Source: Malaya genurostris
Lineage: Eukaryota > Arthropoda > Insecta > Diptera > Culicidae
Reading direction: 5' to 3'
DNA: 64,000 bases
Assembly (NCBI RefSeq): GCF_030247185.1
Contig: NC_080572.1
Coordinates: forward strand, 157,355,080 to 157,419,079
Shown here: piece by piece, positions 48,608 to 58,867 of the stretch
Numbering within the stretch: the stretch's first letter is position 1
Layout: each line of letters begins with the position of its first letter
Translations under genes and position numbers: made by a program
The notes under the pieces: model-generated
Told to the model about the DNA's origin: nothing
Seen by the model: only the letters and a program-made list of their open reading frames with translations
Databases searched by the model: none

Positions 48608-51250
48608 TTAACCTTTTACAAGTCTATTTTTGTGTACTATCATTCGTTGCTTTGTTATGTTGTTTTCGATTTCGCAATTTACATCTAGTATTTTAATTAT
48701 GGTGTACGGTCCGATATAAACTGAATCGAGTTTCTTCCTATTTTCGTTTTGTAAGTACACTATTTCGCCTATTTGTACTTCTAGTGGGTTTATATGGATA
48801 TTTGAGTTTTTGCATCTGGAGTTTTTACTTTCATTTAATCTATGTTTTGCTATTATGTTAGATTTTTCCAATTTGTATTTGAGTTCGTTGTTGTAAAGAT
48901 CAAAATTGTACACGGGGTTCGTTATCTTTGGGTAATTTTCTTGTGGTAATTTTGCTTTAATTCCAAAGACTAGTTCGTACGGTGTAAATTGGTGTTCCGA
49001 GTGTGGTGTGGTGTTGTAAGTAAATGCGTAATATGGTAACCAGTCATCCCAGTCTGATTGGTGTTCATTGACGAAGGATCGCAGATACTCGTTTAGGCAT
49101 CTGTGATTTCTCTCCAATGACCCAATAGTCTGCGGATGATAGGCAGTTGCAAAATTTTGTTTGATTTGTAAGTATTTGCATACTTTCTCAAGTACTTCAT
49201 TTTTGTACTCGGTTCCTTGATCGGATTTTAATTCCAAGAATTTTCCGTATATTAGTATGAATTTTTCTACTAAGTTTTTAGCTATTGTGTTTGCTTCTTT
49301 GTTTTGGATAGGTATTATTGCAATGTATTTTGTTAGTTCACATTGTATGGTTATTGCATAGCGGTTGTTATTGTTGGATTTAGGTAATGGACCTATTGTA
49401 TCTATTGATATTATTTCGAATGGGTTTGATGGTGTGTTAGTTAATATTTGTTTTTCTTTAGTGTGTTTAAGAATTTTATTTCTTTTGCACGACTCACAGG
49501 CCTTTATGAATCGTGAAATAGTTCCTTTCATATCTTTAAAATTGTAATATTCTCTTATTTTGAGGTACAGGCGATGCTGTCCTACGTGTCCTCCCGTAGG
49601 GGTTTCATGATAATTTTTTAAAAGATTCTGTATCTTGCCAGGTTCACTAATGAACTTGGGTGGATGATACATTATTATTTGTATGTTTTTATTCGTTTGT
49701 TGTACTAGTGTTTTGAATATATTCATGGGTACCCTTTTAAATATTTCTTCTTCTGTCGACATTGCGACTTTATTTATTTTCATTTTTGTCATTTCCTGTT
49801 CTAACGTTGAAAGTATGAGTTCTAGAGCTCTTCTTTCATTTACATATGTTGCTATTTGCTTTATTAATTTTTTCATTTGCGCGTCTTTGTATATGCTAAT
49901 TATTAGGTATGTATTTTCTATAGTAATTCTTAACTTGGATAAGGTTCTCGTTTCAGTCGGGTTTTCGGTCGTATAGATAACAAGGTGATCAGTCTTTTTA
50001 TCTTTTGTCATTGGTAACTTGTCTTTCACAGTTGTCGGTTTATTGTTAAAATTGTCGTTGTTAATATTGTTGTTATTATTAATATTATTATTTAATTTTG
50101 TCATGGCTCTTGTGTTGACTCTAAATATGTTGAGGGCTTTTAATTCATCGGAGGTTGTTATAATTCTGGATAAGGCATCTGCCGTAGCGTTGCTTTTTCC
50201 ATTAATATATTCTATGTTAAAATCAAATTCTTCTAAATCTAATCTCATTCTTGTTAGTTTAGAAGTGGGGTTTTTCATGTTAAATAAATATACTAGAGGT
50301 CGGTGGTCTGTCTTGACCGTAAATTTTCTTCCGTATAGGTAAGGCTTAAAATAATTTATTCCCCAGTGTATTCCTGTCAGTTCCTTTAGTATCGTTGATT
50401 TATTCTTTTCACCCGGGGTAAAACTTTTGCTCGCAAAAGCTATAGGTAAGTCGTTTCCGTTTCTGATTTGAGAAAGTACAGCTCCGCAACCTACGTCTGA
50501 AGCGTCGGTTTTGAGTATAAAGGGTTGTGTGAAGTCTGGGTATTGAAGTAATTTAGGTGACATTAGGTACAGTTTTAATGTGTTGAAGGCGTTTTGGCAT
50601 TCATTAGTCCAAACGAATTGTTTGTTTTTCTTAAGGAGTTGATTGAGAGGGTGCGCTATCGTTGCGAAATTTGGTACAAATTTACGGTAATAATTGCAGA
50701 AAGCTACGAATCGTCTAGTGTCATCGCTGTTTTTCGGTATCGGATAGTTGCTGATGGCGTCGTATTTTGTACTATCTGGTAATATTCCTCTATCTGTAAT
50801 TTTATGTCCTAGATATGTCACTTCGGTATTGAAAAATTTACATTTGTTTGGGTTTAATTTTAGGTTGTATTTTCTAATTCTTTCAAAAACTTTAGTTAAA
50901 TTTTGTAAATGGTGTTGGATGGAACATCCTATCACTATTATATCGTCAATGTAAACGAATGCGTGTTCTGGTGTAAGTCCAGCCATGGCAATCGTCATCA
51001 TTCTTTGGAAACTGTTTGGGCTAATATTTAGTCCGAAAGGTAAACGTATGAATTGGTAGTGTCCACTTTGTGTTGAAAAGGCTGTAAATTTTCTTGAGTT
51101 ATTTTCTAAAGGTATTTGGTGAAATCCTGACATTAAATCTAGTGTTGAAAAGTATTTTGCTCTACCAAGTTGATCCAAAATTGTATCAATTCTTGGTAAA
51201 GGAAATTTGTCTGCTAGTATTTTTTTGTTTAGTTGTCTAAAATCTACCAC
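48608..51250 (-). CDS. Gypsy-B pol: RT, RNase H, integrase
   Basis: 880 residues, open throughout. RT: VDFRQLNKKILADKFPLP, YFSTLDLMSGFHQIPL, FIRLPFGLNISPNSFQ and active site FVYIDDIIV. RNase H: ILKTDASDVGCGAVLSQ, FTVKTDHRPLVYLF, NATADALSRI. Integrase: zinc motif H-x-H ... CESCKRNK, first Asp ISIDTIGPLPKS, second Asp LKSDQGTEYKNEV, Glu YHPQTIGSLERNHRCL. All catalytic residues are present. The ATG given is not the natural start: the frame continues from the protease frame through a one-base shift near 51280. Confidence 0.92.
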   Translation of the reverse strand: MVDFRQLNKKILADKFPLPRIDTILDQLGRAKYFSTLDLMSGFHQIPLENNSRKFTAFSTQSGHYQFIRLPFGLNISPNSFQRMMTIAMAGLTPEHAFVYIDDIIVIGCSIQHHLQNLTKVFERIRKYNLKLNPNKCKFFNTEVTYLGHKITDRGILPDSTKYDAISNYPIPKNSDDTRRFVAFCNYYRKFVPNFATIAHPLNQLLKKNKQFVWTNECQNAFNTLKLYLMSPKLLQYPDFTQPFILKTDASDVGCGAVLSQIRNGNDLPIAFASKSFTPGEKNKSTILKELTGIHWGINYFKPYLYGRKFTVKTDHRPLVYLFNMKNPTSKLTRMRLDLEEFDFNIEYINGKSNATADALSRIITTSDELKALNIFRVNTRAMTKLNNNINNNNNINNDNFNNKPTTVKDKLPMTKDKKTDHLVIYTTENPTETRTLSKLRITIENTYLIISIYKDAQMKKLIKQIATYVNERRALELILSTLEQEMTKMKINKVAMSTEEEIFKRVPMNIFKTLVQQTNKNIQIIMYHPPKFISEPGKIQNLLKNYHETPTGGHVGQHRLYLKIREYYNFKDMKGTISRFIKACESCKRNKILKHTKEKQILTNTPSNPFEIISIDTIGPLPKSNNNNRYAITIQCELTKYIAIIPIQNKEANTIAKNLVEKFILIYGKFLELKSDQGTEYKNEVLEKVCKYLQIKQNFATAYHPQTIGSLERNHRCLNEYLRSFVNEHQSDWDDWLPYYAFTYNTTPHSEHQFTPYELVFGIKAKLPQENYPKITNPVYNFDLYNNELKYKLEKSNIIAKHRLNESKNSRCKNSNIHINPLEVQIGEIVYLQNENRKKLDSVYIGPYTIIKILDVNCEIENNITKQRMIVHKNRLVKG

Positions 51251-52268
51251 AAGTCTCCATTTTCTTTTTGCATCGTTTGATTTTTTTTGGTACTAGGAGG
51301 ATGGGGCTATTGTAAGGTGATATGGAAGGTTCTATTATTTTGTCGTTCAACATTTTATTGACTTGTGTTTCTATTTCGTCGTTTTGTGAATGAATCGTTT
51401 TGTAGTTAGGAATATAGACTGGAACGTTATCGTTTAGGTTGATATTTTGGTTATAAAAGTTATTGGTCGTCAAGGGTTCATCTGGGTTAGAGAATATATC
51501 TGTATATTTCAGTATTAGATTCTTTAATTCCTTTTGTGCGTACGTAGGTACGTTGTTCATGTCTATTTCGTTCAATAGTTTATGGTTTCTTGTATCGTTC
51601 AGGGGTTTATTGTTAAATTTCATTGTATTGTAATTTGCTAAAGGTTCCATTTCAGGTGTGAATTCTAAATTGGATATATTTACAGGTGATTTTCTTGTGT
51701 TCATGATTTTTATATAAGGGTTTTGTGGGGATATGATAGCGTTCCCACAGAAAACTCCTGGTTTAATTTCTTGTGAAAAGATTACCATATCTTCTGTTAT
51801 AGTTTGATTACTTAATTTTCTAATCACTTCGCTTCGTTGTGGAATAATATAGTTTTCATTAACTTTATCTTCTATAGGTACAGATACATTTATATTATTT
51901 ACACTAAAATTTAATAACCAGTACTCATAATCGATTTGGCATTTGTGGGAGGTGAAAAAGTCTCTGCCCAATATGCCGTCTGTTTGAATAGGAAAATCTG
52001 GTCCAACTAAATGAAAAAGATGTCTAGTGGTTACATTATTTCCGAACATTAGTTCTGTTTCGGTTATTGCTGTAGTTTCTATTTCCCCATCTGTTATTCC
52101 AGTCAGTTTTGTTCTTACATTTCTATTCACAATTTGGTTAGGAATTATTCTATTTGCTTTAAAAATTGAAATATCTGCTCCGGAATCTATCAATAAAGTA
52201 CAAATTGAGTTAGTCATTCGTACTCCGACCTTAATGAAGTTAGAAGCGCTTAGATTTAAAGTCAACAC
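51237..52268 (-). CDS. Gypsy-B pol: protease and RT N-terminus
   Basis: 343 residues. Aspartic protease motif LIDSGADISIF at residues ~27-37 and the flap-end GILGRDFF. The C-terminal ~100 residues are the start of RT (NDKIIEPSISPYNSPILLVP). The frame ends wrongly just after a run of eight A on the minus strand (about 51280-51287); pol continues in another frame. One extra base in that homopolymer explains it, and could be a sequencing error or a real lesion. The start overlaps the gag stop by a few bases, so pol is probably made by frameshift or re-initiation. Confidence 0.88.
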   Translation of the reverse strand: MLTLNLSASNFIKVGVRMTNSICTLLIDSGADISIFKANRIIPNQIVNRNVRTKLTGITDGEIETTAITETELMFGNNVTTRHLFHLVGPDFPIQTDGILGRDFFTSHKCQIDYEYWLLNFSVNNINVSVPIEDKVNENYIIPQRSEVIRKLSNQTITEDMVIFSQEIKPGVFCGNAIISPQNPYIKIMNTRKSPVNISNLEFTPEMEPLANYNTMKFNNKPLNDTRNHKLLNEIDMNNVPTYAQKELKNLILKYTDIFSNPDEPLTTNNFYNQNINLNDNVPVYIPNYKTIHSQNDEIETQVNKMLNDKIIEPSISPYNSPILLVPKKIKRCKKKMETCGRF

Positions 52269-53545
52269 ATTTGCCCAAAAAATTGATTTTGCATCGGTTG
52301 GTTCTGCTGTTGCAGTTGTTGCTGCTCGGTCGGTGCATTGACCGGCACAGCTGTTTGCATTTGCATTGGTTGTATATACGGTAATGGCTCAGAGCCTGCT
52401 ACATATACATTCTGCCGATTGTGTTGAAATCGGTTTGACCTATATCGAGTTTGTTGAGGTTGGTAATGTCCACGGCCTCGGTTATTATTGTTATGGTATG
52501 AGTAATTTGAGCTGGTTGAGCGCTCGGCATGGAATTGGTTATTGTTGTTGTAAATACGGTGTGGCTTGTTATAGCGTTGATTTGCGCTATAATTGCTTTG
52601 GGTGTAGAAATTCCTCCCGTTTCCTCTAGAGAAACGGTCATGGGTTTTGAAATTATTATGATTTTGTCTAGCTCGCGTAGTTAAGACTTGCGCGTTGGTT
52701 GTATTCTCAGTCAGATTTTCTTGAGCTTTTTGGATCGCTTCCTTTATTGAATGGAAGTTTCCTGCTTTTAATATTGTTTTTGTTTCAGGTTGGTTTATTC
52801 CTGATACAAGGGTATTTAGTCCCGCTTTGGTGGCCATTGTTTTTGCAACCTCAGGGGGTATTCTTTGTTTAATGTAGACATGTTCGAGTGAAATAGTTAG
52901 ATTTTCTACTTCCTCGCAAAATTTTGTTATCGGTCCACTCTGTCGGGTGGCTTTTAATTTTGCAATGATGTTTTCGGGTGTTGAAATGTCCATACACCTC
53001 GATTTGACGTTTTCTATTAACTCATTAATATTACTTATATTATCAGGTAGGCCCAATCTTGCTTTACCTGATAGACGAGTTTTTATAAATTTGATTGCCA
53101 TTGGCAATTGCTCCGCTGTAGTAATTTCTAATAATAAATTTACTGAGTCTACGAAGGCATCCAATCCTAAAGGCGTGCCGTCGTACATTTGTACTAACGC
53201 CGTTGCCTGGCGGATGTCAAAGACTGCTGGTGTGTTTGTCATTTTGGAGTCCGTACCTCTCTTCTCGTCGACTGATTGTTCTTGTATCTTCGAAGTTACT
53301 GTAGTACGGATGTCTGTAATTGCATTCCTTGCTGCTTTAACGAGAAATGTTAATTCTGAGTGTGATAATGAGTCTTCGTTTTCTAAAAGGTTGCTTTCTA
53401 TTTGAGCATATAGCGCGTTGGCATAGTTTAATTTTGTCGTTAGAGTTTCGGTTTTAAATTTTTTGTTAATTGATTTTTTAAGGTTGTTATCTATAGTTAC
53501 AAGTATTTTTATTTCTTCGTGTAATTGCTCTATTGTCATAGGCAT
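52262..53545 (-). CDS. Gypsy-B gag
   Basis: 427 residues, intact. The N-terminal 120 residues are helical and charged; residues ~115-290 (ALVQMYDGTPLGLDAFVDSV, KTRLSGKARLGLPDNI, ATRQSGPITKFCEEVENL) form the capsid-like domain of Gypsy Gags. The C-terminal ~140 residues are Asn/Arg/Gln/Tyr-rich with no CCHC knuckle, as in several insect Gypsy lineages, and probably bind RNA by basic residues. Gag assembles the particle carrying element RNA. Confidence 0.88.
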   Translation of the reverse strand: MPMTIEQLHEEIKILVTIDNNLKKSINKKFKTETLTTKLNYANALYAQIESNLLENEDSLSHSELTFLVKAARNAITDIRTTVTSKIQEQSVDEKRGTDSKMTNTPAVFDIRQATALVQMYDGTPLGLDAFVDSVNLLLEITTAEQLPMAIKFIKTRLSGKARLGLPDNISNINELIENVKSRCMDISTPENIIAKLKATRQSGPITKFCEEVENLTISLEHVYIKQRIPPEVAKTMATKAGLNTLVSGINQPETKTILKAGNFHSIKEAIQKAQENLTENTTNAQVLTTRARQNHNNFKTHDRFSRGNGRNFYTQSNYSANQRYNKPHRIYNNNNQFHAERSTSSNYSYHNNNNRGRGHYQPQQTRYRSNRFQHNRQNVYVAGSEPLPYIQPMQMQTAVPVNAPTEQQQLQQQNQPMQNQFFGQMC

Positions 53546-53620
53546 TTAGCTAGCTAGTGAAATTATAAAACTATAATATTATTGTATATATTTTTATTTA
53601 TTTATTTTTTTTTTTTGTTT

Positions 53621-53848
53621 TTAAGCGATTGAATTTATGCTTTGTGCTGTTTTAAATCCTTTCTTGGTCCAGTGTTTTTTCATTATTTTATGTATTTTTA
53701 ATAAAAGTAAGATCGTCGAAATTGCGATAATAATCCACAATTTGATCTCGTGGTCTTGGTGACTTGTCGTAGACTGTTCAATATGCTCGTTAATTTGGAT
53801 ATTGGTGTCACCAGACTGGTTGGTTTCTTTTGATTGCCCTTTCCCCAT
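53621..53848 (-). CDS. Small N-myristoylation/TM ORF upstream of gag
   Basis: 75 residues starting MGKGQSKETN: Gly-2 with Ser-6 fits an N-myristoylation signal. A polar linker (residues 9-34) precedes a single hydrophobic helix LWIIIAISTILLLL (residues ~37-52) and a basic tail (KIHKIMKKHWTKKGFK). It ends 76 bp before the gag start, inside the LTR element. I recall similar MG-x-x-x-S small proteins next to insect Gypsy gags; the function is unknown to me. Membrane tethering of the particle is conjecture. Confidence 0.65.
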   Translation of the reverse strand: MGKGQSKETNQSGDTNIQINEHIEQSTTSHQDHEIKLWIIIAISTILLLLKIHKIMKKHWTKKGFKTAQSINSIA

Positions 53849-54619
53849 GGTGTTTGATTTTTACAGCAACGAACTAAAATTTTTTTTTTTGAAAGTATCT
53901 ACGGCGCTAGCCGCGTCTTCGACTGTTAAGCACTTCTTGCAGGAAATCGTCGATTAATTCCCACAACTCTATATCATCCCAGAAGGGGTCTTCCATTTAT
54001 ATTATAATCAAGAGCAAAAAAAATGAATAAAAGAACTTTTGCTATTTATCACTGTCTATCCATAACTATTTTCTATTTTTCACTATTCTAGCTACTTATC
54101 TATATGGGGCGTAGAATCCAAATCCCATTGTCCGGAACTTTCACCGCAGAAGGAGAAGGTAGCCTGAGGCGGTGGTGCTGTCTGCGCGTTGTTTTTTTTT
54201 TTTACGGCAAAACAAAAGCACGACACTTGGCACGTGTAGTGACTTAACCGAAACCACGGCGCACTAGATTGTGACGTTTTGCTCCACTTTCGCTAACTGA
54301 TTCACTAAATCCGTGGATAAATTACAACGCGTCGTTGTCTTCCTGTTTGACGATAGCCGGCAAAACGTGTAGCACTTTCAACTAACCACATAATCTGGAG
54401 TGAAAATCCTGCTCAATTAGTGCAAAATACAGTCTCTAGCTCTAGCGAGCTCCCTTTGATTCACTTCGCTTTGTGAAGAACAAAATGTTTTTTTTTTCTT
54501 TCGCGCAACTGCAACTATTGGCGCATACTTCACTTTTTTTTTTTCACTGTTCTAGCGAGTCCTCTGTCTGAACTAACGGAATCACAGTTTGCACGGAATC
54601 GCTGTTGTCACTGTCGCCA
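53849..54619 (-). other. Gypsy-B leader with putative primer-binding site
   Basis: Directly after the 5' LTR the minus strand reads TGGCGACAGTGACAACAG. TGG complements a tRNA CCA end, so this is the likely PBS; the tRNA was not identified. The rest has poly(T)/poly(A) runs and no ORF. Confidence 0.6.
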
Positions 54620-55263
54620 TGTACGATATGTACGATTTCTTTTGCACGATTACTATTTTTGGGGACATGTTAAAATGTTGGAAGGATTTCTTTTCTTTTG
54701 CCATTGAAATGATGAAAGAACCTTCACCTTTAGTTGTTCGTTCGAGATTGGTTTTATTCAAATGTTTTAAAGTTAAGCTAACCTGTTCTACGATGTACAT
54801 AAGGTGGGAGGAGCCAGTTACAATACTTTCGTTAAATAAATTGTTAGTGGGAGAGAGGGAAAAGAGAGAGAATATCGATTGGTGCATCAATGCAGCAAGA
54901 GGCGATTGAACCTATAGCGCATTACGCAAGGGAAAGAATTGTCGCATCGGCGGATAGTGTGAGAAGCTTGCTTAGCTCGCCGTGTGCAGCATATGTTGCA
55001 ACACGGACGGCTAGCATGGGAACTTAATGTGAACCAAATGGTTGGCTCTTGGGAAATGTAACGATCGTCAAGTGTTTTTACGACCTGTTACTAATTTGGA
55101 TGCATGGTACTTAAAGGATAAAGAATGTAAGGATTGGTGTTTGGGATTTTCGGTTTTGGTTTATGATCTGTGATCAGAGAAGGATTGGTTAGAGATCGTG
55201 TGAATGCTGGAATGTGGGAAAGTGTTTAATTTGGGTTAGTCGGATCAATATTATCATGCTACA
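54620..55263 (-). repeat. Gypsy-B 5' LTR
   Basis: 644 bp, partner of 47772-48415. Would contain promoter and polyadenylation signals; no convincing TATA was picked. Confidence 0.93.
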
Positions 55264-55267
55264 ATGG

Positions 55268-55342
55268 TTAGGCCGTTTGCTCTAAGTCGCTCGAATACCA
55301 GACGAAGATGCTGCTTGTGTTGTTCGATGTTATCGGATGCTA
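55268..55342 (-). pseudogene. Gypsy-A RT fragment between Gypsy-B and mariner
   Basis: Minus-strand DNIEQHKQHLRLVFERLRAN, the RT stretch following the active site; continues into 47771 on one side and 55923 on the other. Confidence 0.85.
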
Positions 55343-55920
55343 CAGGGTCCGGCACTCGAAGTGTAACAAATTAAAAAGGCCATAAATTCAGTTTGGAAAA
55401 TTACTTTTACTTAATTATGTACAAAATGTGTAAAAATAATACAAAATTCAGAATCAATTCACTTTTGCTCGATATGACCACCTTTTGCCTTGACTATGGC
55501 CTTGAGACGGTCAAAAACCGAATCGCAAGCTGCCCGAATGTGACCCTCAGGTGTATTTTGGCCCACTCGCGGACAATAACTTTTTTCAGCGCCTCGAGAC
55601 TGGTGTATTTTTTAGTTCGGACTTTGCTCTCCAAAATGGCCCAAAGAGAATAACCCATTGGATTCGCATCTGGTGAATTCGAGAGCTATTGTGTGGACGT
55701 GATGAAGTTCGGAACGTTGTTTTTCAGCCATTCTTGGTTCACTCGAGCTTTGTGAGACGGTGCCGACTCCTGCTGAAACGTCCATGGTCTGCCACCGAAA
55801 TGTTTGTCTGCCCACGGCTTCAAAGCAACCTCCAGAATACTTTCCCGATAATATGTCGCATTTACCTTGACGCCAGGCTCGAAGGTCTGAAGTTGGTTAC
55901 ACTTCGAGTGCCGGACCCTG
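55343..55920 (-). mobile_element. Deleted mariner-type element (DD37D-like)
   Basis: Perfect inverted ends CAGGGTCCGGCACTCGAAGT/reverse complement, with TA on both sides (55341-55342, 55921-55922), inserted in Gypsy-A RT just after the YVDD active site. Minus-strand remnants of a transposase C-terminal third are readable (VNATYYRESILEVALKPWAD, GGRPWTFQQESAPSHKARV, LSNSPDANPMGYSLW). Spacing between the second and third catalytic positions is 37 residues. Both are changed (Glu in QQE, Gly in MGY) and a TAG replaces a Trp between them. The N-terminal two-thirds are deleted. Non-autonomous. Confidence 0.88.
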
Positions 55921-55922
55921 TA

Positions 55923-56140
55923 TACAAAGATCATCGACATATAGGAAAACAAAATCAATGTCGCCCAAAATATCGTGAAGGTGTCTTTGTAACGTTTGTC
56001 CAGCGTTCCGGAGTCCGAATGTCATATATTTGAACTCGAATAGTCCGATTGGAGTAGTAATAGCCGTATTTGGGATGTCCTCAGGTGCGACTGGAATTTG
56101 ATGGTATGCTCGCTGTAGATCGATACACGAGAATATTTTC
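55923..56140 (-). pseudogene. Gypsy-A RT fragment with active site
   Basis: Minus-strand FSCIDLQRAYHQIPVAPED, ITTPIGLFEFKYMTFGLRNA and active site FLYVDDLCI. Truncated at 56141 by the poly(T) that marks the 3' end of the next LINE. Confidence 0.85.
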
Positions 56141-56761
56141 TTTTTTTTTTTCAAAGATATATTTTATTAAGGCACAATCTGTTAAGTTTATGATGCCAAG
56201 GGTTTGTCCCTGTGGGTCCTCAGGAAACACTCTTGAGTCTTTGAAGATCCGGCGTGTGTCCCTCATCGATGGGAGTGGTTCTTCGTGGCGGTGGTGATGA
56301 AAACATGGGAATAATTCTCGTGACATGGAAACATTTCAAAGGTTGCCGCATTCTTTTGTGGGTCCGCGGGAAACACCCCCGGATTACGAGAACCCGGCGG
56401 GTGGCCCGCATGTTGACTGGGGCGGCTTTCCGTGGGCGATGATAATGATGTTGCCGAAGAGAATGAAAAAAAAGAACATGGAGAAGTAAATGTTGTGGAA
56501 AACGGAGTGGAAAAAATGGTATGGGAACGAATGACTAAAAACGACAAAGATCTAATTAGTTTACATCGAGATGGTGAAGAAACGGGGGAAGGGGTATGCG
56601 AAAAAGTTAGTGACAGCAAGAAGATCTTGTTAGTTTCGAAAGAGATGGTAGACAGACAGGGGATCGGGAGAATCGGGCGGATGTTAGTGCCGAACCTGTA
56701 GGTGAAGATTATTCTTAACCTCGCCAAGGAAAGGAGAACTTTCTATGCCAGATGCAACGGA

Positions 56762-57073
56762 TCACACTTGTATATTTATGTGTTTAAGGTACTTGTATAT
56801 GAGCATCATATATGAAATATCCCGATTTGCCAACACATCTCGAACAGGTACATCAGGTGGTCTACCTCGAGCCCTGAGGGAGTCCTTCAATAAAGACCTG
56901 GCGTCAGTATACTCCACGCACGTCCACACGATATGCTCGATGTCCTGATAACCGTTACCACAAGCGCAGAGACCGCTCTCTGCGAGCCCAATACGCCGGA
57001 GATGCGCGTTGAATGTGTAGTGATTGGACATGAGCCGAGACATCACGCGAATGAAATCGCGACTCACGTTCAT
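56762..57073 (-). pseudogene. LINE C-terminal Cys/His domain
   Basis: Follows RNase H: RLMSNHYTFNAHLRRIGLAE, then CACGNGYQDIEHIVWTC, the CCHC-like cluster ending many I-type ORF2 proteins, then a natural stop at 56762. This exon-free tail is intact; lesions lie upstream. Confidence 0.8.
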
Positions 57074-57122
57074 CCCCCTGAACCATGGTTTCGTCGATAC
57101 CCTAGGGATAATGGAGTGTAGC

Positions 57123-57790
57123 CATCGTCCCAGTTCTCCATTGCTCTATGTGTTTTGCCAACTTTCGAGTGTCCTCTGACGAGAGTATCTGAAAAACTCA
57201 TTGAAGTAAATTGGTCTTTCATAGATATCACCTTGCGATGCGCCCATTTTAGCTAAGCAATCCGCCTTTTCATTGCCCAATATAGAGCAATGTGAGGGGA
57301 CCTAAACAAAGGAAATTAAATAAGATCGTTTAGATAAAGATCTTAATAGTTCTCGTATTTTTCCCAGGAAATATGGGGAATGCTTCTCTGGCTTTATTGT
57401 CCGAAGAGCCTCTATTGAACTTAGACTGTCTGTAACGATAAAGTAATGATCTTTGGGCAATGTTTCAATGAGGGTGTACTGAATAGCAGCTAGTTCTGCG
57501 ACGTAAACTGAAGCCGGATCACTGAGTTTGTATGAAGCGGTGATGTTCTGATTGAAGATGCCGAAGCCTGTGGACCTGTTGATGTTTGATCCGTCAGTGT
57601 AAAACTGACTGTTCTAAATTTGTTATTAAAAATATTAGGAATATATCCCGAGGGTGTACTGAATAGCAGCTAGCTCTGCGACGTAAACTGAAGCCGGATC
57701 ACTGAGTTTGTATGAAGCGGTGATGTTCTGATTGAAGATGCCGAAGCCTGTGGACCTGTTGATGTTTGATCCGTCAGTGTAAAACTGACT
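57123..57790 (-). pseudogene. LINE RNase H with 180-bp duplication and nonsense changes
   Basis: Catalytic motifs are readable: QFYTDGSN, VYVAELAAIQYTL, FIVTDSLSSIEA, VPSHCSILGNEKADCLAKMG. A one-base shift precedes FYTDGS. Two Trp codons are TAG (before VPSHC and after ESWQNT). The segment coding FYTDGS to AAIQYTL occurs twice, 180 bp apart. Confidence 0.8.
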
Positions 57791-57822
57791 GTTCTAAATT
57801 TGTTATTAAAAATATTAGGAAT
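57471..57822. repeat. 172-bp tandem duplication, period 180
   Basis: 57471-57642 and 57651-57822 are nearly identical (TAGTTCTG versus TAGCTCTG noted) with an 8-bp spacer ATATCCCG. Confined to the RNase H region; period 180 keeps frame. Confidence 0.9.
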
Positions 57823-58862
57823 CACTTGACGGCGTATGTGATCCGGAATTCCACGAATCTCTTTTCTCATGGATGTGTCGAAAAACACAGTAGAATCAGA
57901 AGTATCCAAGAAATGAGCACGGTTGGAAACAAACGAAGAAGGATTAATATTCTGAGCCATGTAATCAAAATACGAGGACATAAAACGGGTCTGAGAATTG
58001 AGCTCGACAAGTCTTTCGAAGTTTTCAATCACCATCGGATTCTAGATATCGCATCGGATTATCAATCGATATGATAGATCCCAGAATCGATTTTTCAACG
58101 GTAAGACGCCCGCGAGCACTTCGAGACTCATCGTGTGAGTCGACTGCATGCAACCTAAGGCAATACGCAAACAACGATACTGAATTCTTTCCCGTTTAAT
58201 GAAATGGGTGTTCGCGGCGGATCGGAAGCAGAAGCATCCATATTCCATTACGGACAATATCGTTGTTTGGTACAGCCTGATCAGGTCTCCTGGGTGGGCA
58301 CCCCACCAAGTTCCGGTTATTGTACGAAGAAAATTGATTCTCTGTTGGCATTTTCGTTTCAGATACCTAATGTGACATCCCCAGGTGCCTTTGGAGTCGA
58401 ACCAGACCCCGAGATATTTAAATGTGAAGACCTGAGCTATGGTTTCACCCCTTAGTTGAAGCTGTAATTGGGCTGGCTCTTGCTTCCTCGAAAATACAAC
58501 CAGCTCAGTTTTCTCCGTAGAGAATTCAATACCCATTTGAATAGCCCATGCAGATAAGTTGGCAAGAGTATCTTGTAACGGCCCTTGCAGATCGCCAGCT
58601 TTGGGTCCAATAATGGACACAACGCTGTCGTCGGCAAGTTGTCTTAGCGTGCAAGATGTGTTGATACATTTGTCGATGTCGTTTACGTAAAAATTGTATA
58701 AAAGGGGGCATAAACATGAGCCCTGAGGAAGACCCATGTAACTGAATCGTATTGTCGACAAATCACCCTGTTCAAAATGCATGTGTTTCTCGAACAATAG
58801 ATTATATAAAAAGTTATTCAAAACTGATGAAAGACCATGTTGATGCAACTGCTCAGATAGAA
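57791..58862 (-). pseudogene. LINE reverse transcriptase, second half
   Basis: Minus-strand frame open from the insertion junction: ILSEQLHQHGLSSVLNNFLY, FSYMGLPQGSCLCPLLYNFY, the active site region RQLADDSVV, then thumb (ELVVFSRKQEPAQLQLQL, FKYLGVWFDSKGTWGCHI). It runs to a frameshift at the RNase H start near 57790. The preceding residues AFDSVSI lie on the other side of the insert at 62598. Confidence 0.85.
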
Positions 58863-58867
58863 TTTTT

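Larger units (their letters stand above)
47772..55263 (-). mobile_element. Gypsy-B: complete Ty3/Gypsy LTR retrotransposon
   Basis: 7,492 bp on the minus strand: LTR, putative primer-binding site, small membrane ORF, gag, pol, purine tract, LTR. Both LTRs are 644 bp, start TG and end CA, and differ at two positions seen. Target duplication ATGG (47768-47771, 55264-55267). It is inserted in the RT of Gypsy-A. No env-like frame exists between pol and the 3' LTR. Low LTR divergence and one pol lesion suggest recent insertion. Confidence 0.93.
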
